From contig NZ_JAQGNX010000180.1 in NCBI RefSeq assembly GCF_028293835.1, forward strand, positions 26,363-90,362: DNA of 64,000 bases. The letters are read 5' to 3'. The DNA is from Pseudomonas sp. (GTDB lineage: Bacteria > Pseudomonadota > Gammaproteobacteria > Pseudomonadales > Pseudomonadaceae). Made by a program: the position numbers and the translations under genes. The notes under the pieces were generated by a model that ran no database searches, was not told the DNA's origin, and was given only the letters and a program-made list of their open reading frames with translations. Positions 34,314-41,527 of the stretch are shown here, one piece after another (the stretch's first letter is position 1; every line of letters starts with the position of its first letter).

Positions 34314-35496
34314 CTGGATTGTCCTGTAACTGATCGTCATCAGCCGGATCGGGCGGGGTTTCGCCGCTCTGGCTGGTGTCGATACTCACCACCACCGACA
34401 TCCCTGGGCGCAGGCGTTTTGCCAACGGCTGGTTGGGTTCAACGGTAATCCGCACCGGTATTCGCTGGGCGATCTTGACGAAGTTACCCGTGGCGTTATC
34501 CGCAGGCAGCAGGCTGAACTCCGAGCCAGTGGCGGGTGAAATACGCTGTACCCTGCCCTGCATTTTCTGATCATCCAACGAGTCGACGCTGAACGTCACG
34601 GGCTGCCCAAGTTGTACGTTGGCCATCTGCGTTTCTTTCATGTTGGCGATGATCCACAACCGGTGCGGCACCAACGCCATTAACTGTGCGCCGGAGTTGA
34701 CGTACGCCCCCAGACGCACGCCAATCTGCCCCAATTGACCCTCACGTGGCGCGGTCACCCGAGTGTTGGACAAGTCGATCTGGGCCAGTTCGATGGCGGC
34801 TTCGGCGTTGGCCACCGAGGCCTCCAACGAACCGCGATTGACGATGACGGTTTGTAAATCCTGACGTGAGATTTCCAGGGCAGCTTTGGCTTGAGCCACC
34901 GCCGCGACAGCCTGCGCGTTGTCTGCACGGGTCACGTCCAGATCGCGTTTGGACACCGAACCGTCGGTAATCAACGCCAGATTGCGACGTAAATCGGCGC
35001 CGCTTTTGTCGGCCTGAGCAATGGTGTTTGCCAGCGCCGCCTGACGCTGCAAAATCGTCGCGTCGGCACTGCGGCGTTGCTGCAGATTATTGGCCAGCGC
35101 CGCCTTCTGCACACCGAGTTGTGCCAAGGCCTGATCCAAATGCTGCCTGTAGATTCGATCATCCAGGCGCACCAGCAAATCACCGGCTTTTACGAATTGA
35201 AAATCCTGCACCGGCACTTCAAAAACGTAGCCACTCAATTGCGGGCTAATGATTGTCGTCTGACCTCTGACCAACGCGTTTTCAGTGCTCTGGATGGCGC
35301 TGGTAAAGGGCGGCAATTGCCAGGCATACAGCACCACCAGCACCCCGGCGAGGGCCACTGAGCCGAAGATCACCGAGGAGATGACTCGAACCCGCAATGA
35401 ACGGGGTTCAGTGGTGGGCGGTGTGGTGATGGGTGCTGGCGCAGGGCCGCTTGCTGCTGCGGGTGGCGCGCTTAGGGGGGTATTCGACTCGGTCAT
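34297..35496 (-). CDS. EmrA-like HlyD-family adaptor
   Basis: A 399-residue membrane-fusion protein. It has a Pro/Ala-rich cytoplasmic N-terminus, one transmembrane segment (about 38-60), lipoyl halves (TIISPQLSGYVFEVPVQDFQ and IDLSNTRVTAPREGQLGQIG) flanking a long coiled-coil hairpin, and a C-terminal barrel. It pairs with the MFS pump encoded upstream: the ATG overlaps that gene's stop (35493-35496). No outer-membrane factor is present here, so the pump must borrow a TolC-like protein or work without one. The start at 35496 is chosen for the overlap. Confidence 0.91.
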   Translation of the reverse strand: MTESNTPLSAPPAAASGPAPAPITTPPTTEPRSLRVRVISSVIFGSVALAGVLVVLYAWQLPPFTSAIQSTENALVRGQTTIISPQLSGYVFEVPVQDFQFVKAGDLLVRLDDRIYRQHLDQALAQLGVQKAALANNLQQRRSADATILQRQAALANTIAQADKSGADLRRNLALITDGSVSKRDLDVTRADNAQAVAAVAQAKAALEISRQDLQTVIVNRGSLEASVANAEAAIELAQIDLSNTRVTAPREGQLGQIGVRLGAYVNSGAQLMALVPHRLWIIANMKETQMANVQLGQPVTFSVDSLDDQKMQGRVQRISPATGSEFSLLPADNATGNFVKIAQRIPVRITVEPNQPLAKRLRPGMSVVVSIDTSQSGETPPDPADDDQLQDNPVKTAE

Positions 35497-37166
35497 GAAA
35501 GTTCGGCGCCATTGGAGTGGACGGAAGACTGGGGTACTGGCGGTGCAGGCGCATCCAGAGGCTTGGTGGTGAACATCAGCCACATGCTACGGGCAAAAAT
35601 CCAGATCATAGTCAAAATCGCCACCAGCGCGATGGTCATGAACACATCGTTATAGGCAAGGACGTTGGCTTCCCGCGTCGCAGCGGCCGCAATCGCCCGA
35701 ATGCCTTGGAGATTACGCGCTGCCGGATCGGCAATAGAGGAGGCGTAACTGGCCGTCGAGCTTTGCAGGCGCGATTGTACCTGCGGGTTGATCAGCGTCA
35801 GGTGTTCGACGATGTGGCTGGAGTGGAATTTTTCCCGAACAATTTGCAATGTGCCCAGTGCGGCGGCGCCGATCAAGCCACCGATGTTTTGCGTGATCCC
35901 GAACAGCACGGAGAAACTGACGATATTACGCGGGTTGGCCAATACCCCGCTCAAGCCCAACACCAACGTCGGGCCGAGGAAAAATGTGCCGCCAAAGGCC
36001 AGCAGAAACTGACTCAAATACATATTAGCCGGCCGGGTCAGGCTGGTGGAAAAGCTGTCCATGCCACTGCCCACGGCCATGATGGCTAAGGCAATAATCA
36101 GCGGCTTAAACAGATGCAATGGATCGATGGTCAACGCACTCACCACCAGCCCAGCGACGCTGCCCAGCAACATCATCAGGTACAGCGTGTGCATTTGCTG
36201 GCTGCTCATGTTCAGCGCTTGCAAAAATCCCACAGCGCCCGTCGCCTGTTCGGACAGCACGATGCGACTCAGGATCACGCCCAACGCCAGACGCACTATT
36301 CGCCCGCTACCCAGCCAACGGGTAATCAGCAACGGCCTGGCACGGTTATGTTCGATGGCCAGCCCGGAAATAATCAACACGATGGAGGCCGCCGAAGCAA
36401 TGCCGATCCACGGTGTTTCCAGCCACCATTCGATTCTGCCCAACGACAGCACGGCGCAGAGCAAGGCGAAGCCCGGAGCAAGCAAGCCGAAGGTTAGAAA
36501 ATCCAAGGGCTCAAAGGCTTTGAAACGATCACCGGGGGGCAGCTTGAGCAGCAATACGCAACCCAGCGACAGCAGGGCCATGCCCAGCTCAAACAGATAA
36601 AGCCCGCGCCATTCGGCGATCAGTAGCAGGTCTTCAGACACCAGCCGCGCCAACGGCACCGCCAGTTGCGACATACCCAAACCGAGGACCAGGGCCTTGG
36701 TTCGCCAACGCTGGGGGAAAGCCTGGATCATGTAATACAGGCCCAACGAACTGAGCGCCGCACCCACCATGCCATGGGCCGCCCGCACTGCAATCGCCGA
36801 CGACCAGTCATTGACGAACAGGTGGCCGAACGTAACCAGTGCATACAACACCAAAAACACTTCAGTAAACGCACGCAAACCGAATTGTTGGCGGAATTTA
36901 ACCAACAGCAAGTTCATTGAAACGTTGGTCATGACATAAGCGGCGGGCAGCCAGGCGATCTCTTCAGTGGTGGCACCGAGCGAACCTTGCAGGTAGATCA
37001 AGTTGGCGACTACCAAGGCGTTACCCAGACCACCGGTCAAGGCAACAATCACCCCCACCAGCGCGAACGCCCAACGTTTGCCGGTGGAATGCAACGGCGT
37101 CGACGGTGAGCCCGGAATGCTGGGCCGCTCGTGGGGTGCCCAGTTATGGGGAGTGTATTCGTTCAT
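35493..37166 (-). CDS. DHA2-type MFS multidrug transporter (EmrB-like)
   Basis: A 557-residue drug/proton antiporter with about 14 transmembrane helices. N-terminal features include the tail MNEYTPHNWAPHERPS and TM1 starting at RWAFALVGVIVALTGGLGNA. The RWRTKALVLGLGMSQLAVPLAR stretch corresponds to the motif region in the first bundle. It forms an EmrAB-like pair with the downstream adaptor and diverges from a TetR regulator, which is its probable repressor. The substrate is unknown. Confidence 0.92.
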   Translation of the reverse strand: MNEYTPHNWAPHERPSIPGSPSTPLHSTGKRWAFALVGVIVALTGGLGNALVVANLIYLQGSLGATTEEIAWLPAAYVMTNVSMNLLLVKFRQQFGLRAFTEVFLVLYALVTFGHLFVNDWSSAIAVRAAHGMVGAALSSLGLYYMIQAFPQRWRTKALVLGLGMSQLAVPLARLVSEDLLLIAEWRGLYLFELGMALLSLGCVLLLKLPPGDRFKAFEPLDFLTFGLLAPGFALLCAVLSLGRIEWWLETPWIGIASAASIVLIISGLAIEHNRARPLLITRWLGSGRIVRLALGVILSRIVLSEQATGAVGFLQALNMSSQQMHTLYLMMLLGSVAGLVVSALTIDPLHLFKPLIIALAIMAVGSGMDSFSTSLTRPANMYLSQFLLAFGGTFFLGPTLVLGLSGVLANPRNIVSFSVLFGITQNIGGLIGAAALGTLQIVREKFHSSHIVEHLTLINPQVQSRLQSSTASYASSIADPAARNLQGIRAIAAAATREANVLAYNDVFMTIALVAILTMIWIFARSMWLMFTTKPLDAPAPPVPQSSVHSNGAELS

Positions 37167-37319
37167 CGAATGCGCCTGATCAATGCTCTGCTCAAGAGGT
37201 TCATGAACTGAGTCAATTCAGGTCAGTGAAGCGTGGGCCTAAGCGTAGTGCGTGGGAGCAGAATTGTCAGCGAATGGTTCAATGCAGCGCAGATCCGGCT
37301 GAGCCAGGGTGGTACCAAC

Positions 37320-37348
37320 TTGACGGTTTTTATGTGGACGATCATATT
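37320..37348 (+). promoter_or_regulatory. Candidate tetR promoter giving a leaderless mRNA
   Basis: TTGACG (37320-37325) and CATATT (37343-37348) are separated by 17 bases. Initiation about seven bases downstream would fall at the A of the tetR ATG (37356). No Shine-Dalgarno sequence precedes that ATG, so a leaderless transcript is plausible. Confidence 0.45.
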
Positions 37349-37355
37349 ATTCGCC

Positions 37356-37937
37356 ATGAGCAAACGATCAAATCGCGAAAAAATACTGACTGAAGGCTTA
37401 CGCGTTGTGCATGAGCGTGGGTTCGCCAACGCCAGTGTTCGGGACATCACCGCCGCCGCCAATGTGCCGAACGGGTCATTCACTAACCACTTCGCGTCCA
37501 AAGAGGCCTTTGGGCTGGAGATTCTTGATCTATCGTTCGAAGAAACGGCGAAGATCATTGACCAGACGCTCTGCAATCCCGCCTTGGCGCCGACTCAGCG
37601 ACTGCTGGCTTACGTCGATGCCAATGTCAGCAGCCTGGAAGCCCATGGTGTTGAAAATGGCTGCTTGATTGGCAATTTCGGCGTTGAGATCGGCATGCAC
37701 AGCGAAATCATCCGCTTGCGCGTGGTTGAGATTTTCAATGAAGTGCAACGGCAAATCACCTTGTGTCTAGAAGCCGCCGTGCAGGCTGGGGAAATCTCTG
37801 CCGAGATTAACTGCAAGCACATGGCCTCTTTCATCATCGCCTCGTTGCAAGGCGCGACCCTCCTTGCCAAAACTGAGCGCAGCATGCTGCCATTGACCCA
37901 GTTTCGTCGTACGTTGGTGTCCTCTATTCTTCGTTAA
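37356..37937 (+). CDS. TetR-family regulator, divergent from EmrAB-like pump
   Basis: A 193-residue repressor. The HTH (about 25-50) reads ASVRDITAAANVPNGSFTNH; the C-terminal ligand domain has GCLIGNFGVEIGMHSEIIRL, the TetR_C subtype that includes AcuR/YjdC-like proteins. It is divergent from the MFS-adaptor operon and probably represses it. The start at 37356 (MSKRSNREKILTEG) is preferred; the frame is open for 41 more codons upstream, but that extension is unlike the family. A close paralogue sits at 44076-44678. The copA operator begins only about 16 bases after its stop. Confidence 0.9.
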   Translation: MSKRSNREKILTEGLRVVHERGFANASVRDITAAANVPNGSFTNHFASKEAFGLEILDLSFEETAKIIDQTLCNPALAPTQRLLAYVDANVSSLEAHGVENGCLIGNFGVEIGMHSEIIRLRVVEIFNEVQRQITLCLEAAVQAGEISAEINCKHMASFIIASLQGATLLAKTERSMLPLTQFRRTLVSSILR

Positions 37938-37953
37938 ACTCAGAAAGAAGCGC

Positions 37954-37980
37954 TTGACCTTGACCTCGGGGTAAGGTTGA
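37954..37980 (+). promoter_or_regulatory. CueR-type operator of copA
   Basis: The sequence starting TTGACC (37954) contains arms ACCTT (37957-37961) and AAGGT (37973-37977) around a CG-rich centre, the pattern of MerR-family copper promoters in which CueR binds inside an over-long -35/-10 spacer. The copA start follows at 38017. No cueR is in the window. Confidence 0.75.
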
Positions 37981-38016
37981 TCCTCCAAGGATCGGTTTAT
38001 TCCAGGAGCTTGCGTG

Positions 38017-40215
38017 ATGACCCCCCTTGCCACCGCTAACCTGTCGATTTCCGGGATGACCTGCGCCTCATGTTCGGGTCGCGTTGAGCGGGCGCTGGGA
38101 AAAGTCACTGGGGTCCAACGTGTCAGCGTCAACCTCGCCACAGAACGCGCCCACGTTGAGTACATCGCCCCGGCCGATCCAGTAGCGCTGATCGCCGCCG
38201 TCAGCGACGCCGGTTATTCGGCCAGTCCAATCGAAGACCGTCAAACCACCTCCAAGCAGCAGCAATTGCGGCTGGATAAAGAACGTGTGGCGCTGTTGCT
38301 GGCAATCGTGTTGGCCTTACCCTTGGTGGTGCCGATGCTGCTGGCGCCGTTTGGCGTGCACTGGATGTTGGCGCCATGGGTGCAGTTCGCGTTAGCCACC
38401 CCGGTACAGTTTGTCTTCGGTGCGCGCTTTTATAGCGCCGCCTGGAAAGCTGTTCGGGCCAAGTCTGGAAATATGGACCTGCTGGTTGCATTGGGTACCA
38501 GCGCCGGTTACGGGCTGAGCGTGTATGAATGGGCGAGAACCCCAGCGGGTGCTATGCCCCACCTGTATTTCGAAGCGTCAGCGGTGGTGATTGCCCTTGT
38601 GCTGCTGGGGAAATACCTGGAAAGCCGTGCCAAACGGCAGACAGCCGGGGCAATTCGCGCCCTTGAAGCGCTCCGCCCGGAGCGCGCTTTACAGGTGGTC
38701 AACGGTCAAGAACGAGAGGTGCCCATCAGCGCTTTGCGCTTAAATGATCTGGTGTCGGTAAAACCCGGCGAGCGTTTTCCGGTAGACGGCGAAGTAATCG
38801 ATGGGCAAAGCCATGCTGACGAGGCCTTGATCAGTGGCGAGAGCTTGCCCGTTTTCAAGCAACCCGGGGATAACGTCACCGGCGGTGCCATCAATGGCGA
38901 AGGCCGATTACTGATCAAAACCACCGCCATCGGTGCCGAATCGGTGCTGTCGCGAATTATCCGGCTGGTCGAGGAGGCCCAAGTGGCCAAGGCGCCGATC
39001 CAGAAGCTGGTGGACCGGGTCAGCGAAGTCTTCGTCCCGGTGGTGCTGGTTATTGCCCTGCTGACATTAGTGGGCTGGTGGTTGGTTGGCGCGGCAACGG
39101 ACGTTGCCCTGATTAACGCGGTTGCGGTGTTGGTGATCGCCTGCCCGTGTGCGCTGGGTTTAGCAATGCCCACCGCCATCATGGCCGGAACCGGGGTAGC
39201 GGCGCGTTTTGGCATCCTGATCAAAGACGCCGAAGTCCTGGAGCGGGCTCACGACGTGACGGCGGTAGTGCTCGACAAAACTGGCACATTGACCTCTGGC
39301 AAACCACAGATCAGCCATTTGGTGGCCTTCGATGGCAATCAAGAACACCTGCTGCAATGGGCGGGTGCGCTGCAACGTGGCAGTGAGCATCCGTTGGCCA
39401 AAGCCGTGCTGGAGGCCTGCAAAGACCGCAATTTACCCCTCGCATCGGTCAGCGCCAGCCAGTCGTTGACGGGCCGTGGCATCACCGGGACGGTGGACGG
39501 TCGGCAATTGGTCTTTGGTAGCCAGCGAATACTTGACGAGAACAACCTGGGTATGGCGGGGATGACCGACAGTGCACGGTCCTGGGAAGCCGATGGGCAA
39601 ACGTTGTCTTGGTTGATCGAGGTCGGGCCGAATCCTGCCGTGCTTGGCTTGTTTGCTTTTGGCGACACCCTCAAACCCGGCGCCGAGCACGCCATCCAGC
39701 AACTGACCGAACGGCACATCAGCATTCATCTGTTGACTGGCGATAACCTCGGCAGTGCCCAGCGGGTCGCCGACGCATTGGGGATCGTCGATGTCCACGC
39801 CCAGGTGCTGCCAGCAGACAAAGCGGCGATGGTGGTCGAGCTGAAGAAAACCAGGGTTGTGGCGATGGTCGGTGACGGCATCAACGACGCACCGGCCCTG
39901 GCCGCAGCCGACATTGGTATCGCCATGGGCGGCGGCACTGACGTTGCGATGCACACCGCAGGCATTACGTTGATGCGCGGCGACCCACTGCTTATTCCCG
40001 CAGCCCTGGACATCTGTCGCAAAACCCACGGAAAAATCCGACAAAACCTGTTTTGGGCCTTCGTCTTTAATGCAGTGGGCATTCCACTGGCCGCGTTCGG
40101 CTTCCTCAACCCGGTCATCGCCGGTGCCGCCATGGCCTTGTCCAGCGTTTCAGTGGTCAGTAATGCCTTGCTGCTGAAAACCTGGCGGCCGTCGGGGGGT
40201 GAAAACGTTCTGTAA
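38017..40215 (+). CDS. copA: Cu(I)-exporting P1B-type ATPase
   Basis: A 732-residue copper ATPase with one N-terminal metal-binding domain (GMTCASC, residues 13-19) and eight transmembrane helices. The transmembrane metal site is CPC (376-378), the phosphorylation site DKTGT has D420, SEHPL is at 456-460, and the hinge is GDGINDAPAL. It pumps Cu(I) from the cytoplasm. The ATG at 38017 has AGGAG eight bases upstream; a GTG one codon earlier is possible. It is preceded by a CueR-type operator, so copper induction is expected. A single heavy-metal domain is normal for the shorter Pseudomonas members. Confidence 0.94.
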   Translation: MTPLATANLSISGMTCASCSGRVERALGKVTGVQRVSVNLATERAHVEYIAPADPVALIAAVSDAGYSASPIEDRQTTSKQQQLRLDKERVALLLAIVLALPLVVPMLLAPFGVHWMLAPWVQFALATPVQFVFGARFYSAAWKAVRAKSGNMDLLVALGTSAGYGLSVYEWARTPAGAMPHLYFEASAVVIALVLLGKYLESRAKRQTAGAIRALEALRPERALQVVNGQEREVPISALRLNDLVSVKPGERFPVDGEVIDGQSHADEALISGESLPVFKQPGDNVTGGAINGEGRLLIKTTAIGAESVLSRIIRLVEEAQVAKAPIQKLVDRVSEVFVPVVLVIALLTLVGWWLVGAATDVALINAVAVLVIACPCALGLAMPTAIMAGTGVAARFGILIKDAEVLERAHDVTAVVLDKTGTLTSGKPQISHLVAFDGNQEHLLQWAGALQRGSEHPLAKAVLEACKDRNLPLASVSASQSLTGRGITGTVDGRQLVFGSQRILDENNLGMAGMTDSARSWEADGQTLSWLIEVGPNPAVLGLFAFGDTLKPGAEHAIQQLTERHISIHLLTGDNLGSAQRVADALGIVDVHAQVLPADKAAMVVELKKTRVVAMVGDGINDAPALAAADIGIAMGGGTDVAMHTAGITLMRGDPLLIPAALDICRKTHGKIRQNLFWAFVFNAVGIPLAAFGFLNPVIAGAAMALSSVSVVSNALLLKTWRPSGGENVL

Positions 40216-40230
40216 CAGCACTTATCAAAC

Positions 40231-40264
40231 AACGGCTAAATCACTGAATCGGCCCAAATTCAAC
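40231..40264 (+). repeat. 34-base dispersed repeat, second copy
   Basis: The 34 bases beginning AACGGCTAAATCACTGAATC match 15315-15348 with about five substitutions, in the same orientation. The shared core is CACTGAATCGGC followed by CAAATT. The function is unknown; both copies are intergenic. Confidence 0.6.
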
Positions 40265-40449
40265 CGTAGGAGCGGGCTTGGTCGCGATGGAGCGCGAAGC
40301 AATCCCAAATGCCACATCCGGTTTTAACCGGAAGAAATCTACTCAATGAATCACGACTGCTGCGCAGCCGATCGCGAACACGTTCGCTCTTACAGATTTG
40401 TGTTTGCTGCGCGACAGCGCGGCGTCGAAGACGTGGCGGCCCCTCCTAC
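40265..40449 (-). repeat. Composite intergenic repeat, copy B (inverted)
   Basis: The reverse complement of this segment matches 83-268 end to end. It includes the GCGCAGCAAACACAA block, the GATCGGCTGCGCAGCAGTCG block, CATTGAGTAGATTTCTTCC and the small GGTTTTAACCGG dyad. Termini are again CGTAGGAG / CTCCTACC-like. Its large, conserved non-palindromic middle distinguishes it from ordinary REP sequences. Confidence 0.8.
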
Positions 40450-40596
40450 CGCGATCCGATACCGGATCGAAATTTGGACGATCTGTCGCAAACCAGCGAG
40501 CCTTTGCACCCGGAAAGAGACGTCACTTCTCTAAAATGCAGCGATCCAGGTGTCCAAGGCGCCTGACACTTTTTTGATCCCACGAGGATTTTTGCC

Positions 40597-40848
40597 ATGA
40601 CTGACGTCACCATGTACACCACCAGCACCTGTCCGTATTGCCGCAACGCCAAATCGTTGCTCGCCAGCAAAGGGATTGAAGTGCGGGAAATCAACATTGA
40701 ATTCGATAACGTTCGCCGCAAGGAAATGATGGCATTGAGCGGCCGTCGTAGCGTGCCGCAGATTTTCATCGGTCAACATCACGTCGGCGGCTTCGACGAT
40801 CTGGCCAAGCTGGACCGCCAAGGTGAGTTGATGGTTTTGCTGGCCTGA
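40597..40848 (+). CDS. grxC: Glutaredoxin 3-type (GrxC)
   Basis: An 83-residue dithiol glutaredoxin with active site C12-P-Y-C15, the RRSVPQIFIG cis-proline loop and the GGFDDLAKLDRQGEL glutathione-binding end. It reduces disulfides with glutathione and can serve ribonucleotide reductase or deglutathionylation. AGGA lies upstream of the ATG (CACGAGGATTTTTGCC). It stands as a single gene, although its neighbours also concern thiols and metals (copA, ergothioneine synthesis). Confidence 0.94.
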   Translation: MTDVTMYTTSTCPYCRNAKSLLASKGIEVREINIEFDNVRRKEMMALSGRRSVPQIFIGQHHVGGFDDLAKLDRQGELMVLLA

Positions 40849-40866
40849 ACCGTCCAGGAATCTCCC

Positions 40867-40923
40867 TTGACAGCAAAAATACGCTCGTCCATATTTCTTC
40901 GAAGAAAAATACGGTCATCCATA
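40867..40923 (+). promoter_or_regulatory. DUF427 promoter with 30-base-period direct repeat
   Basis: TTGACA (40867-40872) and CATATT (40890-40895) with a 17-base spacer form a good sigma-70-type promoter. Overlapping it is a direct repeat: AAAAATACGCTCGTCCATA (40875-40893) and AAAAATACGGTCATCCATA (40905-40923), 17 of 19 identical, 30 bases (about three helical turns) apart. This is the layout of two tandem regulator sites on one face of the DNA, one within the promoter spacer and -10 region. Confidence 0.6.
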
Positions 40924-40987
40924 GTTATTCAAGTTAATGGTCTACGCTAATCCGAGCCATTTACCCATCGCACGAGGTCTGATCACC

Positions 40988-41350
40988 ATGAAAATCCCCG
41001 GTCCCGATCATCCTATTACCATTTCCCCGGTTCAAGGGCGCGTCACGGTCAAGTTCCACGGTGTGGTTGTCGCGCAGACCGATAAGGCCCTGCAACTTGA
41101 AGAAGCCAGATATCCAGCGGTTTTTTATATTCCTCGATCCGATATTCGGGCTGAACGTTACACGCGCACCGAACATCAAACCCATTGCCCCTACAAAGGT
41201 GATGCCAGTTACTACAGCCTTGAGGCTGAAGGCGTCGTCGCTGAAAACGCTGTATGGACCTACGATGAAGCGTATCCATCGGTGGCTGAAATTCAGGATC
41301 ACGTGGCCTTTTATCCAGACAAAGTAACCTTCGACGTAGAAGCTGCGTAG
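40988..41350 (+). CDS. DUF427-domain protein
   Basis: A 120-residue single-domain DUF427 protein. The family core is visible: ARYPAVFYIPRSDIR, HCPYKGDASYYSL, AVWTYDEAYPSVAEIQDHVA and FYPDKVTFDVEAA. The fold is a small beta-barrel; no reaction is established. The start at 40988 (MKIPGPDHPI) matches the common N-terminus MKIPGPDHPITI and follows GAGGTCTGATCACC. An upstream in-frame start would overlap the promoter repeats. It precedes the ergothioneine fusion gene by 177 bases, which contain a hairpin. Confidence 0.87.
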   Translation: MKIPGPDHPITISPVQGRVTVKFHGVVVAQTDKALQLEEARYPAVFYIPRSDIRAERYTRTEHQTHCPYKGDASYYSLEAEGVVAENAVWTYDEAYPSVAEIQDHVAFYPDKVTFDVEAA

Positions 41351-41392
41351 GGCCAAACGAAGCGCGGTAAACCGCAACGCTTTATCGCTTTT

Positions 41393-41433
41393 CCGGGCCG
41401 GGACAAGGCGCAACCGAACCTCGTCCGGCCCGG
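41393..41433. terminator. GC-rich hairpin after DUF427 gene
   Basis: CCGGGCCGGGAC (41393-41404) pairs with GTCCGGCCCGG (41423-41433), apart from one extra base. No T run follows, so it may be a factor-dependent terminator, an mRNA-stabilising hairpin or a degenerate REP. It separates the DUF427 gene from the egtB-egtD fusion. Confidence 0.45.
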
Positions 41434-41527
41434 TCATGAAAAGAACGTAATAAGCCCTGCATCCTTTGGAGACGGCAAAGGCCAGGCAGACCAGCTGAAC
41501 GACGGATTCACCGGAGAGAAAAACCTG

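Larger units (their letters stand above)
40216..40596. other. Repeat-filled gap between copA and grxC
   Basis: These 381 non-coding bases contain the 34-base dispersed repeat (40231-40264), directly followed by copy B of the composite repeat (40265-40449), then about 145 bases that must hold the glutaredoxin promoter. Open frames that cross the repeat are not credible genes. Confidence 0.75.

Noticed and set aside
37167..37355. Upstream extension of the first TetR protein by 41 residues
   Set aside because: No ribosome site, and the added residues are unlike TetR proteins; its paralogue begins at the same point as the shorter form.
40309..40566. Open reading frames across the copA-grxC gap
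   Set aside because: They lie mostly inside the composite repeat, are not preceded by ribosome sites and encode no recognisable protein.
40867..40923. CRISPR array start
   Set aside because: Only two imperfect 19-base repeats with an 11-base gap; no further units and no cas genes.
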